A stretch of 64,000 nucleotides of DNA from Vitreoscilla massiliensis (GTDB taxonomy: Bacteria; Pseudomonadota; Gammaproteobacteria; Burkholderiales; Neisseriaceae): contig NZ_LN898216.1 in NCBI RefSeq assembly GCF_001457815.1, positions 124,001-188,000 of the forward strand. The letters are read 5' to 3'. Made by a program: the position numbers and the translations under genes. Shown here one piece after another: positions 41,039-49,323 of the stretch. Under the pieces are notes generated by a model, which did not search any database, had not been told where the DNA came from, and worked only from the letters and a program-made list of their open reading frames with translations. Within the stretch, counting starts at the first letter, position 1. Each line of letters opens with the position of its first letter.

Positions 41039-42826
41039 TTATATCATGCCTTGTGCTTTGATGCGCTCATCCGGTTTTTGCAATTTGTTCAAAGCCGAAA
41101 TATACGCTTTGGCACTGGCCACAATCACATCGGTGTCTGCACCCTGACCGTTGACGATGAAACCGTCCTTAGACAAACGCACTGTCACTTCGCCTTGGCT
41201 CTCGGTGCCTTCGGTAATGGCATTCACGGAATACAATTGCAGTTGTGCATGGCTAGGCGCCACAGATTCAATTGCTTTGAACACGGCATCCACTGGACCT
41301 GAACCTTGGCTGGTAGCGCGGTGTTCTTGACCTTGTTCACTGATGACGATTTCTGCTTGTGGCAGCTCACCGGTCTCAGTTTGGATTTTCAATGACAGGT
41401 ATTTGTAACGGTCGGGAGTGATGTTGACCAATTCGTCAGACACCAAAGCATGCAAGTCTTCATCGAAGATTTCACGCTTTTTATCGGCCAATTCTTTAAA
41501 GCGGGCAAAAGCAGAATTCAATGCTTCTTCCGAATCCAAATGGATGCCCAATTCGGTTAATTTGGTTTTGAACGCATTGCGGCCAGACAATTTGCCCAAG
41601 GTCAGGCGGTTGTGTGACCAACCCACAGACTCGGCCGACATGATTTCGTAAGTCTCACGGCATTTCAAAATGCCGTCTTGGTGGATGCCAGACTCATGTG
41701 CAAACGCATTGGCGCCAACAATGGCTTTGTTTGGTTGCACAGGATAGCCGGTAATTGTCGATACCAATTTAGACGTTGGTACGATTTGCGTGGTGTCTAT
41801 GCCAGTTTCCAAGCCAAACACATCGTGGCGGGTTTTCAAGGCCATCACGATTTCTTCCAAGCTCGCGTTACCGGCGCGCTCACCCAAGCCATTGATGGTG
41901 CATTCCACTTGGCGCGCACCGCCCATCACTGCAGCCAAAGAGTTGGACACAGACAGACCCAAATCATCGTGGCAATGTGCCGACCAAATCACCTTGTCAC
42001 CACCTTGGGTACGGGTAATCAGTTCGCGGAAAAATTTTTCGGTTTGGAATGGAATCGCATAACCAACGGTATCGGGAATGTTAATCGTGGTCGCACCCGC
42101 AGCAATCACATCGCTGCAAATTTCCACCAAGAAATCAATGTCTGAACGCAGTGCATCTTCGCAAGAGAATTCCACATCATCGGTGTATTCACGCGCAATT
42201 TTCACCGCTTTTACTGCCGCTTCACGCACTTGCGCAGGCGACATTTTCAATTTGTGTTCCATGTGCAATGGACTGGTGGCGATAAACGTGTGGATGCGTT
42301 TTTTCGCTGCTGGCGCAATCGCTTCACCTGCTGCGCGTACATCGCGTTCATTCGCACGTGACAATGAGCACACTGTCGATTTGGTGATGGTTTTGGCGAT
42401 GGTTTGGATGGCATCAAAATCGCCAGGACTGGCAGCGGCAAAACCCGCTTCAATCACATCAACACCCAACTTCTCTAACTGGCGCGCAATACGAATTTTT
42501 TCTTCTTTGGTCATGGCTGCGCCAGGCGATTGTTCGCCATCGCGCAAAGTGGTATCAAAAATGATGACTCGGCTGTTGCTAGACATGGTGGTACGCTCCA
42601 ATTGAGGTTGGTGTTGTATAAAAGCATTCAAATCCAAAGGTCTGCCCTGAAGCTCGGCCAAGGCAGTCAATTTTTGTAGCTGCGCCAATGGCAAAGACGC
42701 ACGTGCGCGCCATTTGTAAATGGCTGCTGTCGATACCACCTCTGTGGGATAATGCTGCTTCCACGCGGCAGCGAGTGCATTCACACCGCCAAAGTAATCA
42801 ATTAAACGTGCAATATCCAGTTGCAT
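41039..42826 (-). CDS. leuA: 2-Isopropylmalate synthase with an N-terminal helix-turn-helix domain
   Basis: LeuA condenses acetyl-CoA and 2-ketoisovalerate, the first step of leucine synthesis. From 42586 the frame is a normal 515-residue LeuA, with FDTTLRDGEQSPGAAMT, SAHCHDDLGLSVSNSLAA and a C-terminal regulatory domain. The frame continues upstream without a stop to an ATG at 42826 that has AAAAGG seven bases before it. This adds 80 residues: MQLDIARLIDYFGGVNALAA, then TAAIYKWRARASLPLAQLQK, a Cro/YdaS-like helix-turn-helix. I recall small domains of this kind being annotated on isopropylmalate synthases (carph-isopro), but cannot check it. A GGAG before 42586 also allows the short form, so two products are possible. 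Confidence 0.9.
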   Translation of the reverse strand: MQLDIARLIDYFGGVNALAAAWKQHYPTEVVSTAAIYKWRARASLPLAQLQKLTALAELQGRPLDLNAFIQHQPQLERTTMSSNSRVIIFDTTLRDGEQSPGAAMTKEEKIRIARQLEKLGVDVIEAGFAAASPGDFDAIQTIAKTITKSTVCSLSRANERDVRAAGEAIAPAAKKRIHTFIATSPLHMEHKLKMSPAQVREAAVKAVKIAREYTDDVEFSCEDALRSDIDFLVEICSDVIAAGATTINIPDTVGYAIPFQTEKFFRELITRTQGGDKVIWSAHCHDDLGLSVSNSLAAVMGGARQVECTINGLGERAGNASLEEIVMALKTRHDVFGLETGIDTTQIVPTSKLVSTITGYPVQPNKAIVGANAFAHESGIHQDGILKCRETYEIMSAESVGWSHNRLTLGKLSGRNAFKTKLTELGIHLDSEEALNSAFARFKELADKKREIFDEDLHALVSDELVNITPDRYKYLSLKIQTETGELPQAEIVISEQGQEHRATSQGSGPVDAVFKAIESVAPSHAQLQLYSVNAITEGTESQGEVTVRLSKDGFIVNGQGADTDVIVASAKAYISALNKLQKPDERIKAQGMI

Positions 42827-42884
42827 AATAGACCTTTTGTCTAAAATTGTTATCAAAACTGCTAAACCAGCAAAACGTGTCTCC

Positions 42885-42912
42885 ATTGTAGCCACATTTT
42901 GGACAAAATCAA
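42885..42912 (-). promoter_or_regulatory. Predicted leuA promoter with an internal palindrome
   Basis: On the minus strand, TTGATT (42907-42912) lies 16 bases from TACAAT (42885-42890). Between the boxes sits the inverted repeat ATTTTG-GA-CAAAAT (42896-42909), overlapping the -35. A related AGAC-AAAAG-GTCT repeat lies in the leader next to the ribosome site (42831-42843). A regulator bound here would shut leuA; the helix-turn-helix domain on LeuA itself is a candidate. Confidence 0.5.
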
Positions 42913-42970
42913 GACTATTTTGCAGAAAGTTTGCAATTATTTCGCAACGCACAACACAATTTTATACATA

Positions 42971-44119
42971 ATGTCCAAAAATATCCCAACCCTAGGCTTG
43001 CAACAACACGACTTTGACCACCAAGGTCAAACTTTGACTTGGCTCAGCCACAGCCACATCAAGCCGCCACAACAATTACAATACCTAGCCAAGCAGGAAC
43101 ACCTGTCTGCCGACCAAGCCTTAAAACTGTGGCGCGACAAAACCGCCACCGTGTGGCAAGGCGATTACCACCAAGCCAAAGCCTTATTGGATGCGGTCAA
43201 ACGCCGCTTGCACAAGCCGCTTAAACCTGCCGACTCAACATTGGAAACCTTCCACAAATGGCGTTTGCAACAGCAACAGCGCAGCCAAGTATTGAGCCAT
43301 TTGTTGGTGGAAGTAGCGGCGGGATGGCAATTGAGCCTGCCCCGCGCACCGAACATACAGGCCGCTTGTCAGCAAGCGTTTGGCTTTGACAACGAGCACA
43401 CGGCGTTATTGCCGCTGCACGCATTGCTAGGCTATATCGGCGCGGAGCAATGGCATCAGCGCGGCATCGCTATTTCTGCCTTGGACGATGCCCACATACA
43501 TGTGCCGTTTGGGGTGTTTTCACCGTTGCGTGGCGAGTATTTGGACTTGCTGTCCAATGCAGCCTTGCCACAGCCTTGCCACAGCGCTTGGGACATAGGC
43601 ACCGGCTCGGGCGTGTTGGCAGCGATACTGGCCAAACGCGGCATCAGCGACATCATCGCCACCGACACCAATCCGGTGGCCATCGCGACTGCCAAGGCCA
43701 ATTTCACCCGCTTGGGCGTACAGGCCGCCATCCATGTTGTTGAACGAGATTTGTTTCCAGAGGGCCAAGCCGATTTAATCGTGTGCAATCCACCATGGTT
43801 GCCAGCCAAGCCCAGCGCCATGATAGAAACCGCCTTGTACGACCCGAACAGCCAGATGTTGCGGGCATTTCTAGACGGCGCAGCCGCCCATTTATCCGTA
43901 CATGGACAGGCGTGGCTGATCATGTCCAATTTGGCCGAGTTAATTGGTTTGCGCGATGCCGATGATTTAAACACGTGGATTACAGCAGCCGGTTTGCGCA
44001 TCGTCGCCAAACACAACACCGCGCCCAAACACGCCAAGGCACAAGACGCTAACGATGTCTTACATGCGGCGCGCTCGCAAGAAGTGACCAGCTTGTATTG
44101 TTTGATGGCAGCCAATTAG
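42971..44119 (+). CDS. Class I SAM-dependent methyltransferase (HemK/RlmG-type NPPW motif)
   Basis: The 382-residue protein has a helical N-terminal half of about 190 residues and a C-terminal Rossmann methyltransferase fold. The fold has motif I WDIGTGSGVLAAILAKRG, an acidic TDTNPVAIATAKANF strand end, and the NPPW element in LIVCNPPWLPAKPS. NPP-[YFW] marks methylation of a planar nitrogen in an amide or base, as in PrmC/HemK and the RsmC/RlmG rRNA enzymes. ATG 42971 starts MSKNIPTLG; the frame back to 42899 overlaps the leuA promoter. The substrate is probably a protein glutamine or an rRNA base; neighbours do not decide. Confidence 0.8.
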   Translation: MSKNIPTLGLQQHDFDHQGQTLTWLSHSHIKPPQQLQYLAKQEHLSADQALKLWRDKTATVWQGDYHQAKALLDAVKRRLHKPLKPADSTLETFHKWRLQQQQRSQVLSHLLVEVAAGWQLSLPRAPNIQAACQQAFGFDNEHTALLPLHALLGYIGAEQWHQRGIAISALDDAHIHVPFGVFSPLRGEYLDLLSNAALPQPCHSAWDIGTGSGVLAAILAKRGISDIIATDTNPVAIATAKANFTRLGVQAAIHVVERDLFPEGQADLIVCNPPWLPAKPSAMIETALYDPNSQMLRAFLDGAAAHLSVHGQAWLIMSNLAELIGLRDADDLNTWITAAGLRIVAKHNTAPKHAKAQDANDVLHAARSQEVTSLYCLMAAN

Positions 44120-44135
44120 ACACTGTTCTGTATTC

Positions 44136-44177
44136 ATGCGGCCTGTAAGCCTAGAATGTGGCTTACAGGCCGCATAT
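44136..44177. terminator. Uptake-word inverted pair after the methyltransferase gene
   Basis: Perfect 15-bp arms 44136-44150 and 44161-44175 around a 10-base loop, 16 bases after the stop codon. Confidence 0.75.
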
Positions 44178-44282
44178 TTGTGTGCATTCAGCGCATCATT
44201 AGCAGCAAATTGATATGCCCAATACAAGTCTACACGGCAGGCATGTTAAGCTCGAATTCTGACCATGCGTAGAGACTTGCCC

Positions 44283-45827
44283 ATGTACCATTGCAAAATT
44301 GCCGACACTGTCGCCGAATTCACCGCCATCGCCAGACTTAATTACGCCACGTTTGTGGAAGAAATTCCGCAACACCCTGCCAATGCCGAAAAATTGTTGG
44401 TGGACAAATTCCATGCTGAAAACACTTATGTGGTGCTATACCAAGACGATGAGCTGATTGCGATGTTGGCGTTTCGCGATGTGCGGCCGTTTTCTTTGGA
44501 TGGCAAAATCGGCGCCATCGAGCAGCATTTGGATGCAGCAACGTGCCGAAAACTGTGTGAAATCCGCTTGCTGGCCGTCCAGCCTGAGCACCGTCACAGC
44601 TTTGTGTTTCTGCGTTTGGCACAGGCTTTGTACGTCTATGTATTGGACAAAAATTACAGCGCGTGTGTGATTTCCGGCACCACCCGCCAACAAAAACTGT
44701 ACCACCACATCGGTTTCCAAGCCTTTGCTCCTGCGGTGGGCACAGCAGCGGCGAGTTTTATTCCCATGGTGTTAAACGCCATCGCCGCACGCGATTTTTA
44801 TGCACAGTTTCAGCGCGCACAACACTGCTTCTACCCCGGCCCGGTGGCGCAAACCAGCGCCCTAAGCCACACCCATGTGTCGCACCGTTCAGCCGAATTC
44901 ACGGCTTTGCACAGCGAGGTGTGCAGCCGTTTACTCAAGCTGAGCGGCGCGCCCAAAGTGGCGCTGCTACTGGGCAGCGGCACGCTCGCCAACGAGGTGA
45001 TGCTGAACCAACTCAAGGCCAAACATGGCACAGCCATGGGCTTGATATGCAGCAATGGCGAATTTGGCACACGCCTCATCCAGCAAGCACGTGCGCTTGG
45101 TTTGCGCTTTCGCGTGTACGAGGTTGCATGGGGACAGGTATTTGATGCCCAAGATGTGGCCGAGCAAGCGCAAGACTGTGCATGGCTGGCAGCCGTGCAC
45201 GGCGAAACCTCGACCGGTTGTTTGAACGATGTGGCGCTATTCAGCGCGTATAAGGCACAGCGCGGTGGCGACTTCTCCATCGCCTTAGATTGTGTGTCTT
45301 CTTTTGGTGCAGTGCCGTTTTCCTTGGCTGAAGTGGATTTCGCCAGCGCCACCTCGGGCAAGGCCATAGGCGCTTTAGCTGGCTTGAGCTGGGTGTTTTA
45401 CCAACAGGCCTATGCCAAACTGGCAGAACAAGGCACTTATGCCCAATTGGCACATTACGATGGCCATATCCCGTTTACCCTGCCAGCGTATTTACTCGCC
45501 AATGTGTGCGATGCCTTAGTGGCCTATCCTGAGCGTTACACTGAGCTGGCGCAGCGTTTGCACACACTGTTACACCATCCACTGTTACAAGCCCATTGCC
45601 TACACACCAACCATTATCCTACCGCTGTCAGCTACCAATTCCCAAGCACATGGCGGCTGAATACCGAGCTCAATGGCTTACACCTGCACCAACACAGCAC
45701 CTATTTGCAAGCGCGCGCATGCTCGCAAATCAGCACCATACAGCCGACATTTGCACAAGATTTTGCGGCATTGAGCGCGTGGCTGGCGCACACAGAGCGC
45801 GTAATAGATGCTGCTGTATCGGTTTAA
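44283..45827 (+). CDS. Fusion of a GNAT/FeeM-like acyltransferase and a class V aminotransferase
   Basis: The 514-residue protein has two parts. Residues 1 to about 180 (MYHCKIADTVAEFTAIARLNYATFVEEIPQ, then EIRLLAVQPEHRHSFVFLRLAQALYVYVLDKN, then LYHHIGFQ) look like the GNAT fold of autoinducer-synthase or N-acyl amino acid synthase (FeeM) type enzymes. From about 185 a class V PLP fold follows: FYPGPVAQTSALSHTHVSHRSAEF, LLGSGTLANEVML, a DCVSSFGAVPFSL Asp, and Lys360 in SATSGKAIGALAGLSWVFY. That half resembles phosphonate or alanine-glyoxylate aminotransferases. I chose ATG 44283; the ATG at 44265 adds six residues and has no better ribosome site. It is a single-gene unit between hairpins. Its product is unknown; an aminated small molecule that is then acylated is a reasonable guess. 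Confidence 0.82.
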   Translation: MYHCKIADTVAEFTAIARLNYATFVEEIPQHPANAEKLLVDKFHAENTYVVLYQDDELIAMLAFRDVRPFSLDGKIGAIEQHLDAATCRKLCEIRLLAVQPEHRHSFVFLRLAQALYVYVLDKNYSACVISGTTRQQKLYHHIGFQAFAPAVGTAAASFIPMVLNAIAARDFYAQFQRAQHCFYPGPVAQTSALSHTHVSHRSAEFTALHSEVCSRLLKLSGAPKVALLLGSGTLANEVMLNQLKAKHGTAMGLICSNGEFGTRLIQQARALGLRFRVYEVAWGQVFDAQDVAEQAQDCAWLAAVHGETSTGCLNDVALFSAYKAQRGGDFSIALDCVSSFGAVPFSLAEVDFASATSGKAIGALAGLSWVFYQQAYAKLAEQGTYAQLAHYDGHIPFTLPAYLLANVCDALVAYPERYTELAQRLHTLLHHPLLQAHCLHTNHYPTAVSYQFPSTWRLNTELNGLHLHQHSTYLQARACSQISTIQPTFAQDFAALSAWLAHTERVIDAAVSV

Positions 45828-45854
45828 TTGACCACCGCTCACAAGCACAAAAAA

Positions 45855-45884
45855 GCGGCCTGTAAATGATTTACAGGCCGCCTT
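45855..45884. terminator. Uptake-word inverted pair, convergent genes
   Basis: Perfect 13-bp arms 45855-45867 and 45869-45881 around one base. It lies between the convergent fusion gene and membrane protein gene and can serve both. Confidence 0.75.
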
Positions 45885-45901
45885 TGATGGTGTTTTTACC
45901 A

Positions 45902-46528
45902 TTATTTAGCAGGTTGATTTTGTTGTTGCAATTGCTGTTGCTCTTGCATGATTTGCTGCATTTTTTGCTCCAACTCTTTGGTGTCCAGTTGTCCGGCAAT
46001 CATGAACATGCTCAGGATGAACATCATAGCCAGTATGAAAGACAGCATGGACAACACATACGACAACAAGACTTTCCAAGGTGAAATCAAGCGACCGGCC
46101 ACATTGAACAAGCCAAAGATTTGCACCCAAAATGTCCAAATGCCAAAGAAACTGGCAACTATCATCAATTCCTTGGGCAAGTACATATAGGCAACAGTAA
46201 ACATGCTAAATGCCTGTGTCACCAACATATAACCCCACAAATTCGGCACTTCAGCGCCAAAATGTTTCAATACTTTGGGCAACACAAAGCTCAAGCACCA
46301 CCATTGGGCAGCCACATAGAGCACATAAAACACCACCATGCCAACTTGACTGGTAAACGGCAATGTTATTTCGGACTGAGCACTGACATTGAATTGCGCC
46401 ACCGCCGCCATGCTGATACCGCACACCACGGTCACAACCACATACACCCACGCCGGGAATTGGTAGGTTTCAAACGGGCGATAACGCAAACGCAGCGTGT
46501 CCCACATATCACTTAAAAGCTGGTTCAT
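45902..46528 (-). CDS. Multi-pass membrane protein, Yip1/YckC-like
   Basis: The 208 residues hold about five hydrophobic helices (FPAWVYVVVTVVCGISMAAVA, VGMVVFYVLYVAAQWWCLSFVL, YMLVTQAFSMFTVAYMYL, IVASFFGIWTFWVQIFGLFNVAG, VLLSYVLSMLSFILAMMFILSMFMIAG) and a Gln-rich coiled tail (LEQKMQQIMQEQQQLQQQNQ). The layout is like Yip1-domain membrane proteins of Neisseriaceae; the function is not known. ATG 46528 is preferred to the GTG at 46534. It lies downstream of folD, separated by a perfect palindrome of uptake words. Confidence 0.6.
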   Translation of the reverse strand: MNQLLSDMWDTLRLRYRPFETYQFPAWVYVVVTVVCGISMAAVAQFNVSAQSEITLPFTSQVGMVVFYVLYVAAQWWCLSFVLPKVLKHFGAEVPNLWGYMLVTQAFSMFTVAYMYLPKELMIVASFFGIWTFWVQIFGLFNVAGRLISPWKVLLSYVLSMLSFILAMMFILSMFMIAGQLDTKELEQKMQQIMQEQQQLQQQNQPAK

Positions 46529-46564
46529 TGGCACTTATCTGTAAACAAAAAAAGCAGAAAAAGA

Positions 46565-46594
46565 ACAAGCTTACAGGCCGGCCTGTAAGCTTGT
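46565..46594. repeat. Perfect 30-bp palindrome of two head-to-head uptake words
   Basis: Two half-sites of 15 bases, ACAAGCTTACAGGCC and its exact reverse complement, meet with no loop. The word order is reversed relative to the other pairs: here the GGCC ends touch in the centre, whereas elsewhere the TAAA ends face the loop. It lies 11 bases past the folD stop, so it may be the folD terminator, although no T run follows. Confidence 0.85.
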
Positions 46595-46605
46595 GGTGAC
46601 GCGAA

Positions 46606-47457
46606 TCAATCGTGCAATTCGCAAGCGTCTAAGGTATTTTGCATCAAGGTCGCAATGGTCATTGGACCGACACCACCCGGAACAGGGGTAATCATGCTGG
46701 CGCGCTCTTTGGCAATTTCAAACTCCACGTCGCCACACAATTTGCCGGTGTCCAAACGGTTGATACCGACATCGATCACCACCGCACCGGGTTTCACCCA
46801 TTCGCCTTTGATGAAGTTCGGGATGCCCACGCCGGCCACCACGATGTCAGCACGACCGACTTCTGCCGCCAAATCTTTGGTTTTGGAATGACACACCGTC
46901 ACTGTGGCACGCGCCAACAGCATTTCCAACGCTTGTGGACGACCGACAATATTGGAAGCACCGACAATCACCACGTCTTTGCCCATCACATCCACGCCAG
47001 ATTGCTCCAACATGATCATCACACCGCGTGGCGTACATGGGCGCATCAATGGCATTTTCACTGCCAAACGGCCGACATTGTAAGGGTGGAAACCGTCCAC
47101 ATCTTTGTCTGGGCGGATGCGTTCGATGATTTGTTGCACATCTAAGTGCGCTGGCAATGGCAATTGCACCAAAATGCCGTCTACTTCGTCGTTGGCATTC
47201 AGTTCATCCACCAAAGCCAACAATTGTTCTTGGGTAAAATCACTGCCGTATTCATACGACAAAGATTTGATGCCCACTTTTTCGCAGGCTTTTTTCTTAT
47301 TATTGACATACACAGCACTGGCAGCATCACTTCCGATCAATACCACTGCCAAACACGGCGCCCGTTTGCCCTCGCTGCTGCGTTGGCTCACTTTGGCTGC
47401 CACATCGGCCAACAATTGTTGTGATATGGCTTTGCCGTCTATTAAAGTCGCACTCAT
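46606..47457 (-). CDS. folD: Bifunctional methylenetetrahydrofolate dehydrogenase / cyclohydrolase
   Basis: FolD interconverts 5,10-methylene-, methenyl- and 10-formyl-tetrahydrofolate, feeding purine and formyl-Met synthesis. The 283-residue protein shows VNNKKKACEKVGI with the catalytic Lys, VQLPLPAHLD, DKDVDGFHPYNVGRL, the Rossmann motif VIVGASNIVGRP and PVPGGVGPMTIATLM. All key motifs are intact. It is a single gene, divergent from the tRNA cluster. Confidence 0.95.
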   Translation of the reverse strand: MSATLIDGKAISQQLLADVAAKVSQRSSEGKRAPCLAVVLIGSDAASAVYVNNKKKACEKVGIKSLSYEYGSDFTQEQLLALVDELNANDEVDGILVQLPLPAHLDVQQIIERIRPDKDVDGFHPYNVGRLAVKMPLMRPCTPRGVMIMLEQSGVDVMGKDVVIVGASNIVGRPQALEMLLARATVTVCHSKTKDLAAEVGRADIVVAGVGIPNFIKGEWVKPGAVVIDVGINRLDTGKLCGDVEFEIAKERASMITPVPGGVGPMTIATLMQNTLDACELHD

Positions 47458-47662
47458 GAATCTGTTTTCCTAAAAGTGGTGCACACCGCACCCAATGCAA
47501 AGGTGGTATTTTGCCATTTTTTGTCGTTTTCCGCACCTATTCGATGCAGAAAAAAATCCAGCGCCGCACGCTGGCGCGCGCAAAATTCATTTTCATCGTA
47601 AAAAAATTTCACTGTTTTTCAATCTCCTATTGAATTCTGCGCATTTTCTTCAGGGACAGCGC

Positions 47663-47691
47663 TTGACACATTTCAGGGGACTGCGTATAGT
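47663..47691 (+). promoter_or_regulatory. Sigma-70 promoter of the tRNA cluster
   Basis: TTGACA (47663-47668) and TATAGT (47686-47691) are separated by 17 bases. Both boxes are near consensus, and the first tRNA starts 14 bases after the -10 box. Confidence 0.8.
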
Positions 47692-47704
47692 TCGGATTCT
47701 CAGT

Positions 47705-47782
47705 CGGGGCGTAGCGCAGCCTGGTTAGCGCATCTGCTTTGGGAGCAGAGGGTCGTGAGTTCGAATCCCACCGCCCCGACCA
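47705..47782 (+). tRNA. tRNA-Pro (TGG), copy 1
   Basis: The cloverleaf has acceptor stem CGGGGCG/CGCCCCG and anticodon stem TCTGC/GCAGA. The anticodon loop TTTGGGA gives TGG. The T loop is TTCGAAT, and CCA is encoded. One A-C mismatch is seen in the T stem. It is identical to the copy at 48047. Confidence 0.93.
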
Positions 47783-47816
47783 CAGAATAAGTAGTAGCAT
47801 TCGACAGTCTCTTTGA

Positions 47817-47893
47817 GCGCCCGTAGCTCAACCGGATAGAGCACCGGCCTTCTAAGCCGGGGGTTACAGGTTCGATTCCTGTCGGGTGCGCCA
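47817..47893 (+). tRNA. tRNA-Arg (TCT)
   Basis: Acceptor stem GCGCCCG pairs with CGGGTGC-type 3' strand (one G-T). The anticodon stem CCGGC/GCCGG encloses loop CTTCTAA, giving TCT for AGA codons. The T loop is TTCGATT and CCA is encoded. The gene is 77 bases long. Confidence 0.93.
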
Positions 47894-47922
47894 AAATTTA
47901 TATGCAGTAACGTTTTATCGGT

Positions 47923-47999
47923 GGTGGCTATAGCTCAGTTGGTAGAGCCCCGGATTGTGATTCCGGTTGTCGTGGGTTCGAGCCCCATTAGCCACCCCA
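47923..47999 (+). tRNA. tRNA-His (GTG)
   Basis: The acceptor strand GTGGCTA pairs with TAGCCAC. It includes the G at position -1, paired with C73, that marks histidine tRNAs. The anticodon loop TTGTGAT gives GTG. CCA is encoded. Confidence 0.93.
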
Positions 48000-48007
48000 C
48001 CCATACA

Positions 48008-48037
48008 AAAACGTCACTCCTTGTGGCGTTTTTTTAC
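48008..48037 (+). terminator. Terminator after tRNA-His
   Basis: AACGTCAC, a TCCTT loop and GTGGCGTT (one T-G pair), followed by a T run. It would end a Pro-Arg-His transcript before the second tRNA-Pro. Confidence 0.65.
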
Positions 48038-48046
48038 CTCCTTCGT

Positions 48047-48124
48047 CGGGGCGTAGCGCAGCCTGGTTAGCGCATCTGCTTTGGGAGCAGAGGGTCGTGA
48101 GTTCGAATCCCACCGCCCCGACCA
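48047..48124 (+). tRNA. tRNA-Pro (TGG), copy 2
   Basis: This copy is identical over its 78 bases to the first tRNA-Pro, with encoded CCA. It lies behind the terminator at 48008-48037 with only nine bases between, so it has no obvious own promoter; read-through is the likely source. Its 3' flank (CCATACAAAAA) resembles the flank of tRNA-His rather than that of the first tRNA-Pro. Confidence 0.93.
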
Positions 48125-48130
48125 CCATAC

Positions 48131-48162
48131 AAAAAACCTTAATCGTAAGATTAAGGTTTTTT
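48131..48162. terminator. Terminator after the second tRNA-Pro
   Basis: Perfect 14-bp arms (48131-48144 and 48149-48162) around GTAA, with an A run before and a T run at the end. A strong bidirectional terminator. Confidence 0.85.
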
Positions 48163-48330
48163 GCTTTTCCAGCCTTCATTCTCAACCAAGCCTTGCAACC
48201 ATCTAGCACCGAACGAACCTTTTTTACGACATTATTAACTTAAAAATAACTGTTTTCATTGCTCCAAAAAAATCCTTGAAATAACTGACTTTTTTATTTC
48301 AATAACTTATGGCATAGTGTGGTTTTTATC

Positions 48331-49257
48331 ATGAAGCACACGACGATGCAGCGACATTATTTCTTGGGATGCATATTGGTGGTCATCGCCGCCTGTTGTT
48401 GGGGTTTGATCGGTTTAATGGGCACCCAGCTCAATCAAGCCGGTTTTTCTGGCTTGGAAGTGGCCAGTTTGCGCATCGCCTTGGCTTCATTGGTGTTGAT
48501 TGTCAGCAGCCCATTGGTGTGGCACAGCTTGCGCCAGTTTCAATTCAAACAATTGCCCATGCTCAGCCTGCAATCCCTACTGGGCGTGTTGATGATGACT
48601 TTGTTTTATTTCTTGGCCGTGCAATCGATAGGTGCGGCCTTGGCAGTGGCCTTGTTGTATACCGCACCGGTGTGGAGCGTGATTTTGGCGCACTTTTTAC
48701 TCGGTGAACGCATTACCCCCATCGGTGTGGTGTTGACGCTGGTCACGGTATCCGGCGTGGCCATGTGTTTGAACAGCGCCGCCCCAATGAATGGCACCGG
48801 CATTGTGTATGGCTTGTTGGCCGGATTCAGCTATGCGTGTTTTGGGGTATTGGGCAAGAAAGCCGTCAACAACAACCCACCGAGCTTGGTGTTGTACAGC
48901 AGCGTGCTCATCAGTGGGCTGGCGATGCTGTTCACTCCCTTCTTCCACACTGCGGTGGACAAAATGCTGGCAGGAGTAGCGCCTAGCGTGTGGGTGGTGG
49001 CAGTGGCGATTGCCGTTATCGGCACTTTGGTGCCTTATGGCCTCTACACCAAAGCCTTGCAATGGATGCCGGCCACACGCGCACAAGTCTTGACCATCTT
49101 CGAGCCTTTGACTGCGGTCTTATTGGCCGCAGTGATTTTGCGCGAGCCTTTGGGCTGGTCACAATATGTGGGCATCGCCATGATTTTGGCCGCCGCCTTG
49201 TTCAATGCCTTGAATCAACCCAAGCCGAGCATGGCTTTAAGCAGCCAACAAGCTTGA
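48331..49257 (+). CDS. EamA-family (DMT) transporter
   Basis: The 308-residue protein has ten hydrophobic helices in two EamA halves. The first half has YFLGCILVVIAACCWGLIGLM and ASLRIALASLVLIV; the second opens with GIVYGLLAGFSYACFGVLGKKAV and has the closing YVGIAMILAAALFNAL. Such exporters move metabolites or amino acids; the substrate is not inferable. The start could be GTG 48319, ATG 48331 or ATG 48346; I use 48331, without a strong ribosome site. An AT-rich leader precedes it, and an uptake-word hairpin closes it. Confidence 0.85.
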   Translation: MKHTTMQRHYFLGCILVVIAACCWGLIGLMGTQLNQAGFSGLEVASLRIALASLVLIVSSPLVWHSLRQFQFKQLPMLSLQSLLGVLMMTLFYFLAVQSIGAALAVALLYTAPVWSVILAHFLLGERITPIGVVLTLVTVSGVAMCLNSAAPMNGTGIVYGLLAGFSYACFGVLGKKAVNNNPPSLVLYSSVLISGLAMLFTPFFHTAVDKMLAGVAPSVWVVAVAIAVIGTLVPYGLYTKALQWMPATRAQVLTIFEPLTAVLLAAVILREPLGWSQYVGIAMILAAALFNALNQPKPSMALSSQQA

Positions 49258-49270
49258 TTAATGCATAAAT

Positions 49271-49303
49271 AAGCGGCCTGTAAACTGTTTACAGGCCGCT
49301 TTA
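49271..49303. terminator. Uptake-word inverted pair between EamA and uspA genes
   Basis: Perfect 15-bp arms 49271-49285 and 49287-49301 around a single T, with T-rich tail. It lies between convergent genes and can serve both. Confidence 0.8.
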
Positions 49304-49323
49304 ATCTATTTAAATGAAGGTGA

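Noticed and set aside
47700..48209. Minus-strand open frames of 64 and 73 residues
   Set aside because: They cover the tRNA genes and are antisense readings of them (the repeated VGFELTTLCSQSRCANQAALRPD comes from tRNA-Pro).
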